Below are positions 58,025-64,000 of a stretch of 64,000 bases of DNA, in pieces (the first letter of the stretch is position 1; every line of letters begins with the position of its first letter). The stretch covers positions 992,001 to 1,056,000 of the forward strand of contig NC_018397.1 of assembly GCF_000208865.1 (NCBI RefSeq), given 5' to 3'. This DNA is from Neospora caninum Liverpool (taxonomy: Eukaryota > Apicomplexa > Conoidasida > Eucoccidiorida > Sarcocystidae). The position numbers were made by a program, and so were the translations under genes. A model generated the notes under the pieces. The model was not told the origin of the DNA, searched no databases, and worked only from the letters and a program-made list of their open reading frames with translations.

Positions 58025-61000
58025 ATGCCTGCGCATCGGCGCCCCGCCATGATTCTTCGGGCTATGCCCGGCCTCTCCACTCGCGTCTCCTCGCGTCTTC
58101 TCTTCCTCTTCTCTCTCTCCGCATTCGCTTCTCTTCGCTGTCTCCACGCTCCCCCCGCTTCTCTCTGCTTGCCTTCTTCTCTCCTCTCTCCTCTCGCTGC
58201 GACACCGTCACCTGCTTCCTGCGCGGCCGCAGACTCCCGGCCTGGCGCGTTTGTACCCTCCGCGTCCGCTCCGCAGTTCTTCGCTCTCGCGCTTCCGGTG
58301 TCCAGCGAGGAGACGGACGTTTCCGAGGACCGCGACGACGACGACTTCCGCGACGAGGACGGCGTCGGCGATGACGACGCCATCCGCGACGACGAGATCG
58401 AGGAGCGCGAAGAAGATCTCCTCCTGATGCAGAAGGCGGCGACTGCGGCGGGGCAGTCGGCGCAAGCGAAGCTCGCTGGGGGCTCTGAGGCGCGGAATCA
58501 GTCCCCCGGCGAGGTCCGCGGCCCCGGAGACAGTGCCGACCCGCGGCTGGACCGACTTCTCCAACTCCGCCGTGAGGCGACGGACGCGCTGCAGACGCGC
58601 ATTGGAAAAGTCCTTGAAAACTTCGAAAAGGTTTCCTTCACAGACCCCGGCCAGATCGACGGCATCCTGTTCCGCGAGACTTTCCAGGACGATCCCCTCG
58701 CGCGTGGCAGATGGGTGCCGAGCGCCGATCCGAAATTTCAAGGTGAGCGACGGCAGTCTGCAGAAGGCACGGACGGCGTGCACGGCATCCCCGCGGCCTC
58801 CCTCCGGCTGCTTCCGGCGAATCTGCGTTTGCATCCTCCCACCTGCCAAGCGCGTTGTGTCTCCTCTCAGGCCGCTGGGCCGTCGAGACCCGCAGCGAGG
58901 CTGTGATCGCTGGCGAGAAGAACCTCGGGATGCAAGACATGGTACGCCCGTGCTCGCCCTCTTTGCGCGTTCGCGCGTGACGCCTCCCCTCTCTCCTTTC
59001 TTGAAGACACCCCACACGGTTGGACTTCCCAGACCTTCGCCTTTCTCTGAAGCCGCCAACTCGCGAACGACAGGCAAAGTGCATGCGCGGCCTCTGCAGA
59101 TCCCAGAGCGGGACCACCAAGCTCATACGCCCCAACAAACTTGCATCCATGATTATGTATATCTAGGTCAATGTGTGTATATGGATATGCATGCATGTAT
59201 GCATGTACATATATCTATACATATCTATATATATCTACATAGCTAATTATATATGTATATATATATATATATATATATGTATATTTATCGGTATGTAGGT
59301 GTATGCATAACTGTCCAAGTGCATCGGCGCGCCGATGACGAAGCGTGCGCCGCGCACTTGTCGAAAGATGCCCCCGTGTTTGTCGTGCAGCTTTTTGTGG
59401 CCAAGTCCAATGCATTCTTTTTCCAACTCTTGTGCGGAGCGCCTTCGACGAACGCCGACACCTCGCTTTTCTTCGTGCTTCGCTTCGCTTTTACATCGTT
59501 TCCCTTCTGTCCTTCTCTCTCCTCTCTTCTCTCTCCCTCCGAATGTTCTCTTTGTCTCCGTTCATCTCTCGTTTCTTCTCTCTTTTCTCTTTCCGTTCCC
59601 TTCTCTTTCTGTCCTCTTCTTTGTTTCCCCTCTGTCTTCGCGCGAACTTGGCGCTCTTCCGGCTCTCATCACGTTTTTGCTTTCTGCCTTTTCCCCCTGT
59701 GCTCAGAATAAATTTCACGGGGTCGCGACGCGCCTCAGCTCTCCGGTGACAGACACCCTGAACTCACACTTTGTGTTTCAGTACGAAATTCTTCAAACCC
59801 GGCCGCTGACGTGTGGAGGCGGCTACGTGAAACTCCTGGACTTCCCCAAGGATAAGGCCCTCAAGGACTTCAATCACTTGACTGACTACGTGATCATGTT
59901 CGGCCCCGACATGTGCGGATCCTCGAACGTCGTCAACTTCATCTTGAAAATTCTAAATCCAGCGACTGGCGGATGGTCCGTTCACACAGCACTCTGAGCC
60001 GCACGGCTCCGCCTTGCTGAATCCTAACCCCGCTGTATGCTTTCGTGGCCTCGCTTCAAGGGCGTCACGTGACGGGGCCTCGGCAGAGACACAAACATGC
60101 AACTATCCACACTTATATAGACCTGTGTAGCCATGCATAAACCAGAAACATCCGTGCATATATATATATATGTAAGAATGGACATGCTCACTTTTGTGTG
60201 TGCACTGCAATGTGCCTATGTGCCAGCCTAACATTTTCAGCCATGGCTACATGGACATGCATACATGTTTACCAGTGGATAGCAGCGACAGAACGACACA
60301 GACAAGAAGCGTTTTATTGGTTGAATATATATATATATATATATATATCGGAATATGTTTATGTCTCTGCGCGGGGAGAGGCGGAGATCAATCGCGGTAT
60401 TGGGTTGCGTCAGCCGCGTTCACGCTGACACGTCGGTCACGGATTTGTGTCTTTTGAGTTCTCAGGACCGAGCATCGCCTCGACGCACCACCGCGCCTGA
60501 CGCCGTCTCCACTGTCGAATCTCCTCACGCTGTGGATAAAGCCAGACGACACTTTCGAGATTCACGTCGATGGCAGTGTCGTTCGCCAAGTGGGTTACGC
60601 TGATCCGCTTCCGGGGCTTTGCACTCTCGCTTTCTCTCTCGCTTTCTCTCTCGCTTTCTCTGTGTGTCTCTCTCTCTTTCTCTGTTTATTTCGCTGTATA
60701 TCCTTCGCTCTCTCCTTCTCTTCCTCTCTCTCATTCACTCTCTCTCTTTCCTTCTCTCCCTCTCTCCCTCGCTTTCTCTCTCTCTTTCTCTCGCTCTGTC
60801 TCTCTTTTTGTCACAGTCTGTCCTCCATTCTCCCCTAGCGGCAATTTCTGGTTCATCTTGTGTCGTTCGGCGTCGGCACTTTGGCTCGGCGAGCTGTAGG
60901 CGCTCTGGCTGATTTTCTGCTTTTCCAAGGCGACGGCCGCCCGCGTTTCGTTGTCTCCTCTCTTCTCTCGCCAGGGATCTTTGTGGAAGGACATGCTGCC

Positions 61001-62717
61001 GCCTCTTCAGCCCCCGAAGACACTCGTTGTTGGACTTCGCGCGTCCGCAGCGGAGGACGAAGATGCACATGCAGGCGACGTAAGGCGCAGTGCTTACGGA
61101 CAAAAAGAGACAGAAGGCAAACCGAAAACCAGGAGCGTGGCCGCTTCTCCAGCAGTGCAGAGCGAACCGTAGAAGAAGCGTACAGACGAGTACAGACAAC
61201 GAAAACAAAAACGGTAACGAAGGAAGAAGACGAGAGGCCGAGATCGAAAGAGGGGGGGAAATGCTCAGATCGCCACTATCTCTTGGTTCTGTGTTTTGCC
61301 GTGAGGGGTGGGCGGGCGAAGCTGGAACGAACTCAAAGCGGCCGATGGCGCTGGGCTCGTGGAGGTTCTGCCTCGAGTCGACACCCCTCTGAAGCGCTCG
61401 GAAGGCGCACACACGGAAGAAGAACCGGCCGTGCGTGTCCATGCAGGAGGCGAAGAAGAACTCAACATCAGGCATCAGGAATCCTGCCTACTTCAAGCTC
61501 GAGGTTCGTCTCTCTCTTCTTCGCGTGTATCTTCGTCTCATTCCCGCTCCGTCTCTCTCTTCATTTCTCTTCCTCTTTTCGCATCTCTCTCCTTCGTTTG
61601 GTCCGTCGGTCGCACCCTCACGCTGTCATCCGTTCGTCCCCTGCGGTACCCGAGTCGCTCCTCATGCCCGTCCCCCTCTCTCCCTCTTTCTCCTTCTCTC
61701 TCCCTCTCCCCTTTTTGTCTTTGTCATTTTCGCTTTTGCGTGTGCGCTCTGTTTTCGTTTTCCCTCAGCACGCCCATCGGCTGCGGAACATCAACGCGAT
61801 CGGCTTGGAGTTGTGGACTGTCGAAGGCGGCACGGCGTTCGACAACGTGATTCTCGCAAACTCCATCGAGGCAGCGCGGACCTTTGCCAAGACGACATTC
61901 GACGTGAGAACCTCGATCGCATGCACGGCAGGAAAGTCGGCGCCCCCCGCGCGCGGCCTGGCCTCTCTCTCTTCTCACCATTTCCTCTCATTGAGGGTTT
62001 GTGCGGCTGGTGAAGCTCGAACGGCGCAGAAAAGAGACCGGGGCGGAGGTCGACGCCTCGTTTTTCTTTTTAGGTTTCGCCAGATTGGCGCGTCGCTCGT
62101 GCTTCCTCGCTTTCGCATCGGATCTAGCGGCACTGCTTCTCTCTCTTTGTGGCTTCGCGCATGCGGCGGGATCCTGCTCGCTTTTCCCTTTCGGACTGTG
62201 TCAGGTGCGTCGCCGGAAAGAGCAGGAGCTTCGTCTCCAGATGGACACGGTGCATCGCGCGTGGCGGCTCGAGTTCGCCGAAAAGCAACGCGCACTGGAG
62301 GCCGAACTCGAAAGCGAAAAGGCGAGCAGTCTGCCTTCCTCGTTCCTCGACGGCTTGCTGGTCACGCTTCAGCAATTCGCAGATGCAACCGGGCTCTTCT
62401 CCCCCTTCGTCCTCGCTGCCCTAGCAGCTTGTACCTTGTGAGTCTCAACTCTGTTGTCTCCAGAGAAGTGGGAAAAACCCTGTTTCTGTGAACCGTCCCT
62501 CGGCCGCCTGAGCGCTGCCGGCCTCTTCCGGAGCCTCCCCGCGGGGTCTTTGGCTCCTGTCCGTGTCTCGTCTTAGCAGCCTCGCTGTCTCGGGATCATC
62601 GCCTGGATTCCCCTGTCCTTGCTTCTCAGATGCCTCCTCTTGGTCATCGGACGCCAGCGCCCTCGGCCGAGCTCGCCGCGAGAACCGACCGAGAAGGAAG
62701 GGAAGAAGAAGAAATGA
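58025..62717 (+). CDS. Calnexin-like ER membrane lectin without P-domain
   Basis: Calnexins hold monoglucosylated glycoproteins in the ER during folding. Nine exons in matching phase: 58025-58742, 58871-58941, 59707-59975, 60466-60589, 60975-61079, 61447-61503, 61769-61903, 62205-62437 and 62630-62717, 599 residues. There is an N-terminal signal peptide (RLLFLFSLSAFASL) and an acidic region around 100-130. Lectin landmarks follow: GEKNLGMQDM, TCGGGYVKLL (Cys299) with YVIMFGPDMCGSS (Cys333, the conserved disulfide pair), TEHRLDAPPR, IKPDDTFEIHVDG, WKDMLPPLQPP, then RNPAYF and INAIGLELWTVEGG with AFDNVILA. Between LPPLQPP and RNPAYF only about 45 residues occur, and no frame of the 61080-61446 interval encodes KPxDWD/IPDP arm repeats. 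A coiled segment (MDTVHRAWRLEFAEKQRALE) precedes one membrane helix (about 555-578). The tail ends EGKKKK, a dilysine ER-retrieval signal. Confidence 0.85.
59256..59278. repeat. (TA)n microsatellite, calnexin intron 2
   Basis: A TA run inside the 58942-59706 intron. Further TA runs at 60325-60348 (intron 3). Confidence 0.9.
60626..60812 (+). repeat. Polypyrimidine (TTTCTC/CTCT) tract, calnexin intron 4
   Basis: Almost pure C/T sequence about 190 bp long with TTTCTCTC units, starting soon after the donor at 60590 and ending about 160 bp before the exon at 60975. It gives chance Ser/Leu/Phe frames. Confidence 0.85.
60886..60974 (+). repeat. Segment repeated in inverse orientation at right edge
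   Basis: The end of calnexin intron 4, up to and including the CCAG acceptor, is found again on the minus strand at 63905-63998 with only about five differences. Confidence 0.85.
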
Positions 62718-63804
62718 GGAGGAACGCGCACGAGCGGACGCGAGCGCTAGCATAGGCGACGGGCTGCGGCAGGCGCAGAGTAGAGAGAGGCAACGTGGCC
62801 ACGAAAGAGAGAGTGTCCGTGAGGTGGAGAGGCACAGGCAAAATGCATGAAGCAAGGAAAACAGGAAAGGCGAAAGCTGCGCCTGGGTTCGCCCCTTTGA
62901 GCTGTCTCTTCCGCCCTCCCTTTGTCTTCACCGCGTCGATGCGCGCCTAGCTCGGCGCCTCTCGCCCAAAAAAAGGCGGTTTCTGGAAATCTCCGTCTGT
63001 CCGTGCTTCCTGTCGTGGTGCCGATTTCGGTGCTTTCTCCCACTTTGCAAAAGACGCCTCAAAAACCTCTTCCGCTCTCAACAGCGCCACGCAGTGGAGG
63101 GGTCGCCGGGCGGAGTCTCTCTCGGCGACGACGCGCCACACGCTCGCCTCATATATATATATATATATATATATATCATGATTTCTATACATACAAAATT
63201 CCATTATATATATGTATATATATCGTTTCTATACATTCAGAAATCCATTACATATACATATATATTATGATACACGTGTGTACATGTCATGATAAGTTGC
63301 ACGTAGCTGATTCTACTTTTTCTTTCTTTTTGACCGAGTCTCCCCCTTTCTCTCTTCTCGCGTCTCCCTGTGTATCCTTTTCTTGGCTTTCTCACCGCCA
63401 GTCTCTGCCTGTTTCCAAACCTCACAGCTCTGTGAACCTGCCTTCTGGCCGCTCGCGGTTGCCTCCGACTGCACGCCTACTTTGGATTCTTTTCTCGCTT
63501 CACATGCTTCTCCCGAAACGCTTTAAGGAGACCTGGAGAAAGCGCGCGCGGCGCTGGTGTGGTGGGTGTCCTTAGAGCCGCGATGCCTCGCCTGAGCAGA
63601 CCTCGTTACACATGATTCCAAGTCGCTCGCGCAGGGGGGGAGGGAAGAAGCTGCGCACTCGCCGGCCGGTGTGCAGCCTCAACACACCGCCTCGCGCCTC
63701 GCGGCCAGTCGACAGTCGACCTTCGCTCTCTGCTCACCGCGCGACTCTCATCCGCCTGTACATGCAGGCGACAACGCCAGCTCCATTTTTCTTGCCTTTT
63801 TCGT
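62718..63804. other. Spacer after the calnexin-like gene
   Basis: No gene recognised. A TA run lies at 63151-63176, with more AT-rich sequence to about 63270. The stretch at 63600-63800 is GC-rich and open in several frames but is cut by the assembly gap. Confidence 0.5.
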
Positions 63805-63904
63805 NNNNNNNNNNNNNNNNNNNNNNNNNNNNNNNNNNNNNNNNNNNNNNNNNNNNNNNNNNNNNNNNNNNNNNNNNNNNNNNNNNNNNNNNNNNNNNNN
63901 NNNN
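63805..63904. other. Assembly gap, 100 N
   Basis: Exactly 100 unknown bases, the usual placeholder for a gap of unknown size. Frames drawn across it have no meaning. Confidence 0.98.
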
Positions 63905-64000
63905 CCTGGCGAGAGAAGAGAGGTGACAACGAAACGCGGGCGGCCGTCACCTTGGAAAAGCAGAAAATCAGTCAGAGCGTCTACAGCTCGCCGAGCCATA
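63905..64000 (-). repeat. Inverted near-copy of calnexin intron 4 end
   Basis: Read on the minus strand, this 96-bp flank of the gap matches 60886-60974 (GGCTCGGCGAGCTGTAG to CTCTCGCCAGG) with about five substitutions and no gaps. The splice-acceptor-like end abuts the N run, so the copy may continue into a second exon 5. It may be a partial gene duplication, a dispersed repeat or a misplaced allele contig. Confidence 0.85.

Noticed and set aside
60570..60912. Three overlapping plus-strand frames of Ser/Leu/Phe
   Set aside because: All are translations of the CT-rich tract in calnexin intron 4.
63612..63999. Frames running across the N gap
   Set aside because: The reading frame through unknown bases of unknown number is meaningless.

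Overview
The window is nuclear DNA of a coccidian apicomplexan, most likely the Toxoplasma/Hammondia/Neospora group. This is inferred from gene style, not from a search: GC-rich exons split by many short GT-AG introns, low-complexity Ala/Ser/Glu/Arg insertions inside conserved proteins, very many (TA)n microsatellites in introns and spacers, and T. gondii-like start and promoter motifs. I found no prokaryotic operon, CRISPR array, transposon, rRNA or convincing tRNA gene.

Exon models below come from matching splice phase across GT-AG junctions by eye. They are strong where a known family supports them (RMC1-like, ethanolamine-phosphate cytidylyltransferase, RCC1-repeat, AAMP/Sqt1-like, calnexin-like). 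They are weaker for unnamed genes.

Layout, left to right. 138-2577 (-): unknown three-exon gene. 2.6-6.4 kb: poorly resolved, with possible minus-strand fragments. 6407-14786 (+): nine-exon homologue of RMC1/Mic1, the Mon1-Ccz1 partner that acts on Rab7. 17086-21337 (+): unknown multi-exon gene, 3' end not found. 23619-29116 (+): large ethanolamine-phosphate cytidylyltransferase (Kennedy pathway). 32027-34746 (+): unknown helical or membrane protein. 36961-42833 (-): RCC1-repeat protein. 43645-44100 (-): small, probably mitochondrial protein. 44778-52762 (+): large helical-repeat protein with a mitochondrial-type presequence. 54461-56641 (-): intronless WD40 protein of the AAMP/Sqt1 type. 58025-62717 (+): calnexin-like ER membrane lectin that apparently lacks its P-domain. 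The right end holds a 100-N assembly gap (63805-63904), followed by an inverted near-copy of a calnexin intron/exon segment.

The genes are unrelated housekeeping functions (endolysosomal Rab7 control, phospholipid synthesis, ribosome-protein chaperoning, ER folding, mitochondrial biology). Two divergent pairs share short upstream regions (44.1-44.8 kb and 56.6-58.0 kb) that probably act as bidirectional promoters. Convergent pairs are separated by microsatellite-rich spacers.
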